Source of the DNA: Melastoma dodecandrum
Taxonomy: Eukaryota > Streptophyta > Magnoliopsida > Myrtales > Melastomataceae
NCBI GenBank assembly: GCA_029817715.1
Contig: JARUPY010000473.1
Coordinates: forward strand, 7,440,001-7,504,000
Reading direction: 5' to 3'
Length of the DNA: 64,000 nt
Shown here: positions 31,651 to 41,781 of the stretch, piece by piece
Layout of the letters: the number at the start of each line of letters is the position of its first letter
How positions within the stretch are numbered: the first letter of the stretch is position 1
Program-made: the position numbers and the translations under genes
Notes under the pieces: generated by a model
Database searches by the model: none
Seen by the model: the letters and a program-made list of their open reading frames with translations, nothing else
What the model was told of the DNA's origin: nothing

Positions 31651-32860
31651 CATTTTGCACTTCTAGCGGTTTAATGGACATGGCATAGTCTTTTAAAATC
31701 ATCTCTTGACGCTTTTGTACCTCCTCTTGATGTTTTCGATTTCCTCCTTACTGGCAAGTAACCGACTAGTAAATCATCAACATTAGGCCTTAACTCACCT
31801 GCAGGTGGCTGTTTTGTGGTCATAAAGCTAGGAAGCTGGCTCATCCTTAGTTAAACTGGCTCATGTGGGGCTGCGTTATTCCTCCATGAGAAGTTTGGGG
31901 GATTTCTCCATTCGGGATTGTAGGTACTTGAATATGAGTTGTTCCGTAGATTACATCCTACATAATTTGTCTCCGACGCTTCTCTCTGATTCTCGTCTAC
32001 CTGCACATCAAAATATATATTGTTAGATGCCGATTTTGTAGTTCAAAGTGCAGCAACTTCCCTGGTCAGCTTCTCAAACTGGGAGTTTATAGATATCATT
32101 GTGTCCATTTGGCACAGCCCGACAACTCCTCTTGTTGATGTCTTTCGTTGTCCATTTTTAGCGATTTGTTCAAACAACTCCAAGGATTCCTCGGGTGTCT
32201 TGTTCATCAAAGTTCTCCCTATAGCGGAATTAACCGTACACGAGCATCCACTTCGGGATCTCGTGATGCGGACAAAGACGTAGCAATTATTTAAAACGCT
32301 CCCAAGCTTCATACATGGACTCGGTTGAATGTTGAGGGAAGGTTGTGATCTCGTTCCTTATCCTTACAGTTCGACTCGGTGGGAAATATTTGGCCAAAAA
32401 TTGCTTTGAAAGATCCTCCCATGGCTGCCTCTTCCGGCAAGGAATAAAGCCATGATCGAGCCTTGTCCCATAGTTAAAATAGAAACAATCTTATACGAAC
32501 TTCCTCAGCTGAAACTCCGTTGCATTTAAATGTGTCGCACAAATCCTCAGAACGAGTGAGGTGCCAGCGAGGATCTTTATTTGATAAGCCGCCAAAACTT
32601 GAGTTTTCGATCATATGGAGTATGGACGGCTTGATCTCAAAATTATGAGCTTGAATTGCTGGACGAAGAAATTGGCTCATGGGGGTAGGCTGGGGAAAGT
32701 CATGCATAGTCCTTCTCGGAGCTGGTGGAATTACTTTTTGAATCTCGTTGCTATTGCCATTGTTATAATTTTTGTTTGCCATCGCGACCCGTTGACTCCT
32801 TGTGAGTGCTCGAAATGTCCTCTCAATTTTAGGATCGAACGCTAATAAATCTTAGCTGCG
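31650..32860 (-). pseudogene. Athila-like gag
   Basis: The N-terminal piece (32782-32474) reads 'FPQPTPMSQFLRPAIQAHNFEI', 'FGGLSNKDPRWHL' and 'LCDTFKCNGVSAEEVRIRLFLF'. The middle has 'PWEDLSKQFLAKYFPPSRT' on the complement of 32370-32420. The 32312-32043 piece has 'LMNKTPEESLELFEQIAKNGQ' and 'VVGLCQMDTMISINSQFEKL'. Beyond 32000 an Asn/Tyr/Pro-rich region ('YNPEWRNPPNFSWRNN') runs to about 31850. Stops and shifts separate these blocks. The protein is the capsid precursor of the element. Confidence 0.88.
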
Positions 32861-32961
32861 CATCCGGGGCATACACCTGAAAAAGAACGAAGGAACGAAA
32901 AATTAAATGACTTGGTCAACACAAATTGCTTTCATCGCAAGTAAAAAAATTCTAAAATCTA

Positions 32962-32979
32962 TCACCGGCAGCGGCGTCA
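32962..32979 (-). promoter_or_regulatory. Primer-binding site of the Athila-like element
   Basis: On the - strand TGACGCCGCTGCCGGTGA resembles the TGGCGCCGTTGCCGGGGA primer site found after the 5' LTR of many plant Ty3/gypsy elements. It lies between an LTR-like region (right) and gag (left), as expected for a - strand element. Four mismatches reflect decay. Confidence 0.7.
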
Positions 32980-32981
32980 AA

Positions 32982-34190
32982 AACTTAATCGCTAAATTTA
33001 CACATCGCAAGTATACGGATCGCAACAATTAGTACAGAGATGAGTTAGTTGTCGTTCCGACGAGGATAACAAACAGGACCTTTTAGCATACACAATCACA
33101 ATTTTTATGTAGCCAAGCAAAAAGGCGAAATGAATTTAAAATTTAGAAAACAAATCTAATGAAAAGAAAAAACCATAGCAAAGAAATCGAAATTCAATCA
33201 ATCGAAAAAGGATCAAGTATCCCCTCTTTGTTTCGTTAAATCCCTTCATCGCTTATCCCAAATTCATACTAATTATGTTTACGACCCAAATTCTCATGTC
33301 CCGAAGTCCCTTTCCCAAGTTTACAAAGAACTATTCCAAACCGTCAAAAAACTTATATCCCTATAGTGAATTATGAAGGCAAGACACACATTAAGATTCG
33401 ATCCCTTAATAGTTACCAAGAAGTATATATCTCGGTACTACTTACTAGTTAATTCGCTCGTGCAATATTGACCAAGACTAATCCGTCATTGTTCTCTACT
33501 AAAATTCCTCTCCCGAGTTTAAATTATGATAACAAATCAATACAGTACATTGATCAGATAAATTGCATGCATCGATCAAATGAAATAAGTAAACATCAAA
33601 AGAACGAATTTGTTTAAAATCGAGTTCGGGAAATTCAACTACGTAATTCAGTTCAACATAATCCTAGCAAAGAAAGTTTAGCCAAGCATTGTTTTCGGAA
33701 CACAAATTAAAGAAAAGAAAAACATCCTAAACAATAGTCTAACTCCCTTCTTGCTCTCCTTATTGAAATTTGTCCTCCTCTCACGAGAGGTGATTAAAGC
33801 ATTTTTTATAAAGTCTAAAAAATAAACCTAGAGAATCTTGGAATATCTGGAATAAAATATTTCTTCTCCCGTTCGTGCAGTAAGCCCGTGATAGTGCAGC
33901 AAGAGAACTGGCCGGGAAAGTATATAGAAAAGATCGTATATGTAATTATTGGAATAATTGTTAACACCAGCTTTGAATCTAACAAATGCTTTTGTCTCTG
34001 TTTGTGGGTAGTTAGAGAACCAAATAAACAAAAAAAGAGGTCGTCGCTGAGGACAGCCCCCGAGAGCCGCACGACTTTCTGGTGTAGCTGCATCAAGTTT
34101 TTGTGAATATCCCGTCCATCTTCCTTCCTTTCGCACAGCTGCACGACTTTCCTTCGCAGCTGCACGGAGTCTCTGTGGCTACGCCTAAAT
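32982..34190 (-). repeat. 5' LTR of the Athila-like element (limits approximate)
   Basis: The right end is set by the primer site. On the - strand the LTR closes with a GATCCGTATACTTGCGATGTG-like phrase (three bases shortened here), common just before this primer site in plant elements. The start is placed near 34190, where chromodomain-element sequence stops and the CAGCTGCAC words begin. There is no mate LTR to confirm either end. Confidence 0.5.
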
Positions 34191-34369
34191 CTTCTTATTT
34201 CCGCATTTATCCTGTAACAGTTCCAATATTTGGCAGTATCTAAATTTCTCGGGCATAATGTGAAATGTCAAGAAATACTAAGCAATGAATGCAATATTTC
34301 ACAAATCTAACATAATTTAGGACTAAAATCGGCCTAAATAACTCTACTTTCATAGAGTACTCAATTACA

Positions 34370-34892
34370 TCCTTTCCCTCTTAGGGAATTTGGTGCCCGA
34401 AATTATTCTCTTTAAACAAGGAAGGATATTTATCCGTCATCTCCGCTTCACGTTCCCAAGTTCGTTGTTCTCTTCCAGCTCCTGACCAAAGTCAATCTAC
34501 TAACGAAACTGTTTTACCCCGCAACATTCGTTCATTCCAACCGATGATTCTATCGGTTGTACCGTGACACTCACGTTGTCGTTCACTACCACCTTCGTCG
34601 TCTTCTCTCTCGAGTCCGGATCCGGTACATACTTCCATAGCATCGAGATGTAAAATACATCATGGCAATGTGAGAGTTCGGACGGTATCGCCACGAGATA
34701 CGCCACTTTTCTAACTCGCTCCGTGATTTTATACAGGCCGATATACCTTGGGCTTAGTTTGTGTTCTTTCCTCACCTTGTACAAGGACTTCATCGGCGAT
34801 AATTTCAAGAACACTTCATTAGCCACTTTAAATTCCAAGGGCCTCTTTTTACAGTCAGCATAACTCTTTTGACGACTTTGTGCTGTTTTCAT
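34370..34892 (-). pseudogene. Integrase tail and chromodomain, element D
   Basis: The 130-codon frame from 34892 begins 'MKTAQSRQKSYADCKKRPLE', then 'VFLKLSPMKSLYKVRKEHKLS', 'RYIGLYKITERV' and 'MLWKYVPDPDSRE'. After a frameshift near 34500 the final piece reads 'LWSGAGREQRTWEREAEM' and 'YPSLFKENNFGHQIP', ending in TAA at about 34380. The last part is the Trp/aromatic-rich end of a chromodomain, thought to steer integration to heterochromatin. Confidence 0.88.
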
Positions 34893-35710
34893 TCGCTACA
34901 TGACCATAGTCACCACATCAGAGGTCTCTCGTATCAATTCAGGTCCATAGAACTCTATTTCCCCTGGTTCATTCCAACACAAGGGTGACCTGCAAATTCT
35001 CCCATAGAGAGTTTCAAACGGTGCCATCCCTATACTCGCATGATATCTGTTGTTATACACAAACTCAACCAACGGTAAATGGTCGACCCAGCTTCCTTTC
35101 CACTCAAGAGCACACCCTCAAAGCATATCCTTTAATGTCTGGATAGTGCGTTCTTTTTGTCCGTTAGTTTGAGGATGGAAGGTAGTGCTCATCTACAACT
35201 TCATATCCAACACTTCCTGTAGATTCTTCCATAATTTGGTCGTGAATCGTAGATCTGATCTGAGGTAATGGTATGTGGTACACCGAGGTATCTCACTACC
35301 TCCTTTATATACAACTTGGCCAATGTCTCGAACGAACAATTCATCTGAATAGGGATAAAGTGTGCTGACTTCGTGAGTCTATCAACCACCACCCAAACTA
35401 AATCCATGTTCCAACCTCCCTTGGGTAGGTTCGTCACGAAGTCCACAGCTATGTCCTCCCATTTCCATTATGGCACCGGAAGCGGTTCTAACAATCCTCC
35501 TGGTCGTTGATGCTCGATTTTCACTTGCTGGGAATTCTTATAGTGGTTTACATACTTGGCTACATCTTTCTTCATTTTTGTAGATTCGGGTACATTTTTG
35601 TAATACCTGCATACACACTGTACTTACTTTTATGCACCTCATTCATCAATCTTCGTTTCACTTCCTTCACATTCGAACGCATATACGATCATGGAACTTT
35701 AACAACTCAT
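34893..35710 (-). pseudogene. Integrase, element D
   Basis: The zinc-binding part near 35700-35570 has 'MNEVHKSKYSVYAGITKMYPNLQ'-type residues. The core frame (35470-35200) has 'DFVTNLPKGGWNMDLVWVVVD', 'RLTKSAHFIPI', 'YLGVPHTITSDQIYDSR' (second Asp kept, next Arg-Asp altered) and, after a shift, 'FHPQTNGQKERTIQTL' with the catalytic Glu near 35150. 'LEWKGSWVDHLPLVEFVYNN' and 'YGRICRSPLCWNE' follow to 34990. Several stops break the frame. Confidence 0.88.
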
Positions 35711-36470
35711 CCGTTGTATGTTTGAATTGAATGATTTCGTTCCAATCCCATCTCGCACTAATCTCAAATACTCATCTTGGGGTTGTGCATCACGGATCAT
35801 TGCCAATATCGTAGGTTCGGCTTGCCCTGTAGCCATGCATAATCGTCCTTCAAGCTCTTCCTGGCATAAATCCAAGTTGCTTAACTATTCAATCAACTGC
35901 GACTCCTCTACCCAAAGACAAATAAGGGTGCAATGCTTTCTACTCAAGGCAAATGCCACTACATTTGCCTTCCCCGGATGGTAGAGTATAGTGCAGTCTT
36001 AATCCTTCATAAGTTCTATCCATCTTCGTTGTCTCATGCTTAGCTCATGCTGTGTGAAGAGGTATTTCAAATTTTCTGATATGTATACACTTCAAATTTC
36101 CTCCATAAAGGTAATATCTCCACAATTTCAATGCAAATACAACATTGCGAACTCTAAATCGTGCGTCGAGTTGTTCTCTTCATGTTTCTTCAACTGCCTA
36201 GAAGCATAAGCTATCACCCTTCTCATGCTACATCAAAACACATCCCAATCCTCGTGCGTAAGCATCGCAATACACCGGAAATCCTCATGAGCCCTCCAGT
36301 ATCATCAGTACTAGTGTTGTGGACAATATGTGTTTCAACTCCTCGAAACTCTGCTCACACTTATCCGTCCATTCGAATTTAACCTCTTTTCGCGCTAGCT
36401 TAGTCAAGGGAGTCACGATTCGTGGCAATCCTTCTGCGAATCTATGATAGTAACCCGCTAAGCCCAAGAA
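35711..36470 (-). pseudogene. RNase H, element D
   Basis: The - strand frame starts with the connection motif 'GLAGYYHRFAEGLPRIVTPLTKL' and 'EVKFEWTDKCEQSFEELKHIL' (36467-36300). The RNase H body is poorly preserved around 36290-36020. Its end is clear at about 36000-35950: 'QRRWIELMKD' and 'YHPGKANVVAFALSRK', where the expected Ala-Asp-Ala reads Ala-Phe-Ala, so a catalytic Asp is lost. Confidence 0.82.
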
Positions 36471-37361
36471 ACTACGAATTTCCGCTTCTATTTGATGGGT
36501 GGGGCCACCCTTTCACCGCTTCTATTTTCACTGGGTCCACTTCGATTCTCGGCGCCAAAATAACATGTCCCAAGAATGCTACTTTCGCTGGCCAAGACGT
36601 GCACTTGCTTAGTTTTGCATATAACTTGTGTTCTCTCAATGCATTCAATACAGTACGCAAGTGTACTGCATGCTTCTCCTGGTTCTTGGAATACAGTAAA
36701 ATATTGTCTATAAAGACTACCACGAAGTGACCGAGATACGGTGAAAAATTTTGATCTATTAGACCCTTAAAAACAGCCGGACTCCAAAAGGCATTACTCG
36801 GAACTCGTAGTGACCATATCTCGATCTAAATGCAGTTTTCGAGATGTCCTCCTCTCGTACTCTAGTCTGAGGATACCCACACCTCAAATCGATCTTTTAA
36901 TACACTGCAGATCCTTTAAGTTGATCAAACAAATCATCAATGCGAGGGAGGGGATATCGATTTTTTATCGTAACCCGGTTTAACATACGATAATCTATAC
37001 ACAAATGCATCGTACCATCTTTCTTCTTCACAAACAAAACAGGAGCGCCCCATGGCGACACACTAGGCTGTACAAAACCTTTATCAACAAGTTCCTAGAG
37101 TTGCTCCTTAAGTTCCTCGAGTTCGGCCAAGTCCATGCAGTATAGTGACTTCGAGAGGGGAACGGTTCTGGGCACTAAGTCAATGGTGAACTCCACGTCC
37201 CTCTTTGGTGGTAATCTGGGAAGTTCTATGGGGAACACGTCCTCATACTCTCGAACCGCTTCAATGTCCCTGAGAGCTGGTAAGTCCGTCCCCTTGTCCA
37301 TCACTACTGCCAAGAAGGCTTTGCATCCCGTCTTCGAATGGCATTGAGCATGCATGGTCAA
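36471..37361 (-). pseudogene. Reverse transcriptase, element D
   Basis: The pre-RT segment (37361-37100) has 'IEAVREYEDVFPIELPRLPP' and 'VEFTIDLVPRTVPLSKS'. RT continues through stops with '[21 protein letters not shown]'-like wording near 37090-37020 and the 'IDLRCGY' segment near 36890. The catalytic box at 36703-36714 is Phe-Ile-Asp-Asn, not Phe-Ile-Asp-Asp. It ends with 'LYAKLSKCTSWPAKVAFLGHVIL' at 36640-36560. The enzyme could not polymerise normally even if the frame were open. Confidence 0.9.
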
Positions 37362-37379
37362 TAGTATTGAAACCCTTCC

Positions 37380-37719
37380 TCCTCCTCCGACCTAAGTACA
37401 TCTTGGGTTCTTCACCCGGAATATTCAGCAAAATGTGCATCCTTACACAATCCACCTGAGCATGGCTTGCAAACAACCAGTCCACACCCATGATTACATC
37501 AAAATCATGGATCTGCACTATGACAAGATCAACTAACAGTTTCAATCCAGCGACAACAACCTCATAACTTCGGCACAACTCATCAACCATAATCTTTGTT
37601 CCCATAGGAAACACTACGTTTAAAACACACCTGCCATTCTCAGTTATCGATCCATACCTCCGTATACAATCATCAGACACAAATGAGTGGGTAGCTCTAG
37701 CATCAAAGTGCATAAACAA
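37380..37719 (-). pseudogene. Retropepsin, element D
   Basis: The 152-codon frame starts near the active site, read as His-Phe-Asp-Ala-Arg-Ala-Thr-His-Ser-Phe: the usual Asp-Ser-Gly triad is Asp-Ala-Arg. It then shows 'SEVVVAGLKLLVDLVIVQ'-type strands and 'FDVIMGVDWLFASHAQVDC', the plant hinge. 'RRRRKGFNTI' follows into RT. The family cleaves the element's own polyprotein; the Gly to Arg change should abolish it. Confidence 0.88.
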
Positions 37720-37857
37720 TTTTCCATTGGACTAAGACTGTATTTGAAATCATACCGTGAGATGCGCTCGCATCCGCCTCCATCACGGCGCTCAACCGTG
37801 TCGTTTCCGCTGGCCCACTCCCAGATCCTCGAGTTGTTGTTAGTGTGGGGGCTTGTC

Positions 37858-38103
37858 TCATTCCTCATCTCTGTCTAGGCCCCACGGATCTTCTGATGTG
37901 CTTCCTTGCAGACACTCACGTCTTATGTGACCCGGTTGTCCGCAACGATAGCAATATATCCCCCTCAATGCACACATGGGCCAAAAATGGTGTTTGTTAC
38001 ATCGCAAACATAGTGGTGGGCCCACCGTCCTTAATCCTTGGCTGTGACTGTCTCCTTGAGAGGAGGACTGCGCCATACTAGGAGCTCGGGGAGGGCGCCT
38101 CAT
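37858..38103 (-). pseudogene. gag zinc knuckles, element D
   Basis: An 81-codon open frame carries Cys-Leu-Arg-Cys-x2-His-His-x4-Cys, then a perfect Cys-Tyr-Arg-Cys-Gly-x2-Gly-His-x4-Cys knuckle about 10 residues later. This paired knuckle is typical of Tekay/Del gag and binds the element's RNA. A Gln/Ser/Gly-rich stretch precedes it. Confidence 0.9.
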
Positions 38104-38830
38104 GAACTACCTAGCGGAGGAGGACTATTCTCCCATCCTAAATTTCTTCATCGGGGGTTGCCCCATTACGATCAACCTCCTAAAAGTCTCATCTTCTCCC
38201 GTGGCTTTCACATCTTTCAGGCCTGTTTAGCACTTTGTGCCTGAAGGTAGATATCCTCATAAGACGTGAGCATATGCGTAGCTAACTGCAACCTAATCTC
38301 TGGATTTAACCCTTCTGCAAACTTTTTGGCCTTTGTTTCTACATTAATGGGGGTTCATACCGGGACAATGCTGCAAAACTACCCCCAAACTCGTCAACTG
38401 ACATTCCTCCCTACTTCATGAATTCTCTTGCTCTGGCTTCACGATACGCATATGGCAAAACTTCCCGAGGAAAATCGTTTTAAAGACCATCCATGCATCT
38501 CCTGAATAGATCACTAATGCACTGTCTTTGCTAGCCTTCCACCATGATTCGGCAATCCTTTTCAACGAGTACTGAGCCATCAGTAGATTCTCTTATGGCG
38601 TGCATCTGAGCACATCAAAAGCCTTCTCAAACTCGCTGATAAATTCCTCAGCCATCTCTAATCCCTCTTCTCCCGTATATTTTGGCACATCCAATTTCTG
38701 AATTTGCTCGACCAACGACACCTTTCGTTTCTGCATGGTGTCTTCATCCCTCACAGGAGAGTCACGCACTGTTATCCTCATACTCTCCTCTGTCATCCTG
38801 TGGACACAAAAGCTCACAACTTAGCCATTA
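38104..38830 (-). pseudogene. gag capsid part, element D
   Basis: The 74-codon frame at 38817-38593 has 'VSLVEQIQKLDVPKYTGEEGLEMAEEFI'-type residues (Phe-x-Gly then Ala-x-x-Trp/Phe region). It is followed out of frame by 'RIAESWWKASKDSA' near 38550 and 'FKTIFLGKFC' near 38480. Further pieces run to 38110. Several stops are present. It is the capsid precursor. Confidence 0.8.
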
Positions 38831-39218
38831 CATTCCATCCATCACTCAAACGAAAATACCTCCCACGGACAACTCCCAATATCCACATGCCATTCTCATC
38901 ACGAGCACGCACAAGCCATACTTATCGTTACAGTTAATTGCGCAATCATCATGCTCTATACTCATTTCAAGCATCACAAGTGCAAACATATCACATCAAT
39001 TATGTCGATCACCATTAACCGAGTAGCCATTTCCCATTTCGGAATGGGCATTCCGTCGTTCTCCTTATTTAAGAACATTTTACGTATCCCAGGCTGCATA
39101 ACCAGCACCTCATTACGCCCAGACCGTGCTTTCTAACATTAATTCTCAGCCTTTCTAGCCTCGATATCGAAATGTCAAATCCTTTGAACCTACCTCCTTA
39201 TCACTCCAAGTCTAACCT

Positions 39219-39231
39219 CGCTCTGATGCCA
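39219..39231 (-). promoter_or_regulatory. tRNA-Met primer-binding site, element D
   Basis: On the - strand TGGCATCAGAGCG matches the initiator tRNA-Met primer site (TGGTATCAGAGC) with one mismatch. It sits between the LTR-like region to the right and gag to the left, confirming element D's orientation. Confidence 0.85.
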
Positions 39232-39234
39232 CTT

Positions 39235-41000
39235 CAAAGGATCTAAGTTTTTTTTCCTCAAATTGTAGAGGTTAATTAATCTTATAATAATCACTCTCGT
39301 AGACTTGGGCTTGTAGACTCGGCCTCATAGACCCAGATTCATAGCCTCAACTTCCTAGACCTTGCCTGGTCGACTCGGCCTCGTAAACCCAGCCTGGTAG
39401 ACTCAACCTCTTAGAGCTAGCCTGTAGACTCCCCCTCGTAGATCCAACCTGGTAGACTCAACCTCGTAGTACCAGCCTGGTAGACTTCTCATAGACCTGC
39501 GACTGGTTGTCTCTATAATAATTAACGAAAACTTTTCATACAATACATTCCAAACCATTATTAAAGGTGATATGCAACACCCTAAAGTAATATTCATTGA
39601 ATTTATGACTATCCTTTCACTTTTAACTCCAACCAAATTTTTATCTTGCGACTCCAACGCTTACTGTCAAACCTCTATTTATGCAAGGATTAAATTCTCG
39701 TTCACAAACCGGTACCGAGGACATGTAGTTTATGGTCCTTCATGTATTACGCGAACACTTTTCGTTCGTGAATTTATTTTCTCTTCCTTCCGTGCTCACG
39801 GATCACCCATCTGAGCACCATTCCCTCATAGTCAATTCTTTCCACGAGACATTTCGGGTTTATTCTGCCCGGCCGGCAAGCCTTGAAGACATGTATCGTA
39901 AGGATTTTCCAGGGATGATCTCTTAATCCGATCACCCCTCCCTTTTCACACTTTTCGTCCCAAATCCTGGGACCATCTCATCATTACTATTCCCGTGCTC
40001 TTGCACGACATCATATCCCTCCCTTCAAGGGTAATTCCTTCCAACACGGCCAGCGAAAGGACCCACGAATCCGCTTTGGCCCCGTTCTATTATTCCCATT
40101 CTCAACTTTACTGATAATAAAACATAAGTAACTCATGTAATACTTAACAACTTGTCGGAGAATCGTCCAATTCACATTCCTATTCTTAAACACATCATCT
40201 ATTTCATCCATAAAGTACTACATACGCCATCATCTATTCACAGTCCTAACCCAAAGGACACGGCTACCCTAACACTCTAAGAGAGCAGGACATCCTTCCT
40301 TAATTTTTCAGGGCAAGGCTGCCCCACCCCCTTCTTTCGTTCCTCACACTGACATGCACACCACAATACAACAATAGCAAGGCAACAAGCATATGGCCGT
40401 ACAAGGTGCGGAATGAAGAGAACAAAGGAACGTACCTTGCTCCTTCCTCGCAACAAAGCTCCGTAAGTTTACTCAGCCTTCAAACGATTTATCCCTGAGA
40501 CATTAGTCTTTAAGCTCTTCCTCCGAATCTCCACTCAACAATGCGCTTTCTTTGAGAGTTGCTCCACCTTGATCGGACTCGGTTTCTTCCTCTTTTTTCG
40601 TTTCCCCCCTTTCCTCTGATTTTCGACGTCCCTTCCGAAGGCAATACCAGGGAGATTTATTTTTTATTTCTCCTACATGTCATTCGTCTCCACCCAAGTG
40701 TCGTTCGTACACATAATGGTGGCTGGGAATCACCCATTTAATTATATTTTTTAAAACTTACGGGAAAAAGTTCCCACCCCTTTACAAGAGTGATCCAATG
40801 GTGGAATTTAAGTCAAAATCAAATGGTTCAAGGGAATCAAGTGTGTGGATTTTATTGGGCCAATTTAAATTCTCTTCTCCTCTTGGTCTTGGGTACGATT
40901 AAAGAGTTACGGGGAGTTTGACCAACTCTTCTCATTTAACTTCTTCATCAAGTGAACGCCTGACTCTTGAGGGAACCATGGAAGCACTGACGAGATAGAA
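39235..41000 (-). repeat. 5' LTR of element D (outer limit approximate)
   Basis: The inner end is fixed by the primer site. The - strand sequence of 40990-40450 is LTR-like, with an AT-rich U3, then a purine-rich GAGGAAAGGGGGGAAACG leader near 40610 (common in Tekay LTRs). The outer end is guessed near 41000. The GTAGACT array lies inside it. Confidence 0.55.
39296..39500. repeat. GTAGACT tandem array inside element D's LTR
   Basis: About twelve degenerate units of the form CCT(C/G)GTAGACTC(G/A)(G/A)CCT follow one another with a roughly 16-18-bp period from CGTAGACTTGGGC to TAGACCTGCGACTGG. The same GTAGACTT word recurs irregularly at 7275-8110. Confidence 0.75.
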
Positions 41001-41099
41001 CAGACTTGTTAACGAACACATAGAACGCAACGCAACATGAGTACGATGGTTTCCAATTATTCAAACACACTTCCAACCCTCTTAAACATTGCATTTACA

Positions 41100-41781
41100 T
41101 GTCCAGAATTGCAAAATTTAAGTTCATTACATTAATCCCCCAATTTACAACCCAATTCCTGATCATCAACATTGATCAATCCGACAATGAGCAATTCTTC
41201 CATCAATATCTCAATCTTAATCCTAAACGCACAATTTGGCACAAGGGGAAAATCCTCTATCCCATGTCCCACTGTCAGCATTCTTCACTACGCCAACAGT
41301 GGATTCCGGCACAAGGGGCAAACTTTTATCTTCACAACAACCTCGCAATATTAGGAACCCTCCAGACAATTAACTTCCATGAATGGATGCCTACGGAAAT
41401 TCAACGTTCATCGTCTCCTAACAATGGGAGCTTGGCGAACACGAAATCCAATGTATCTCCAAAACATGAACATGAAGAGCACTCTTCAAGAAATGGCGAA
41501 TGCATACCACGATAGACATCAGAAGCTCCTGTCTGTGTTACTCGTCTTCAAACAATTCAAGACCGATGTAGCCACATATGTTAAAACTTCCAAGACCGGG
41601 GCATACATTTTACCTCACATTACGAGAAGAATTGTCTAGGGACAACGCTCACATGACAGTTCCTAACAACAAAAGACAAGCAGTCTGCCACAATACGACC
41701 CACATTTCGATGGGGGCAACTCCCTTCGAACTTGTCCAAGGTAGCCAAGCGATCAATTCAAAAGACGATCGGCTCTTATGA
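41100..41781 (+). pseudogene. Tat-like integrase C-terminal remnant (element E)
   Basis: At 41395-41530 (+) frames read 'GAWRTRN' and 'LQEMANAYHDRHQKL', matching the plant Tat segment after the catalytic Glu. At 41700-41760 'HISMGATPFELVQGSQA' matches the 'TS.GATPF.LVYG.EA' signature. About 150 bases between them are unrelated, so an insertion or heavy decay intervenes. 41100-41390 is not recognisable. No other domain of this element remains nearby except the tandem repeats at 44.6-46 kb. Confidence 0.65.

Larger units (their letters stand above)
26930..34190 (-). mobile_element. Athila-like Ty3/gypsy element C
   Basis: Read on the - strand from 34190 leftwards: LTR, primer-binding site at about 32970, gag, protease with an Asp-Leu-Gly-Ala site, RT with Phe-Met-Asp-Asp, RNase H, integrase, and a long non-coding post-pol region. 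The wording of gag ('IQA.NFE.KP', 'GGLSN.DP..HL') and RT ('IDQMLVRL', 'FCFLEGYSGYNQI') is that of the Athila group. A second LTR at the left is not recognisable; the element ends near element A. Confidence 0.88.
34190..41000 (-). mobile_element. Chromodomain Ty3/gypsy (Tekay/Del-like) element D
   Basis: On the - strand the full order is LTR (41000-39235), tRNA-Met primer site, gag, two-part zinc knuckle, protease, RT, RNase H, integrase and a C-terminal chromodomain ending at about 34380. The wording of gag, integrase tail and chromodomain is that of the Tekay/Del chromovirus group. Every domain is present but each carries stops, and catalytic residues are changed in protease and RT. The 3' LTR is missing or cut off next to element C. 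Confidence 0.9.
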
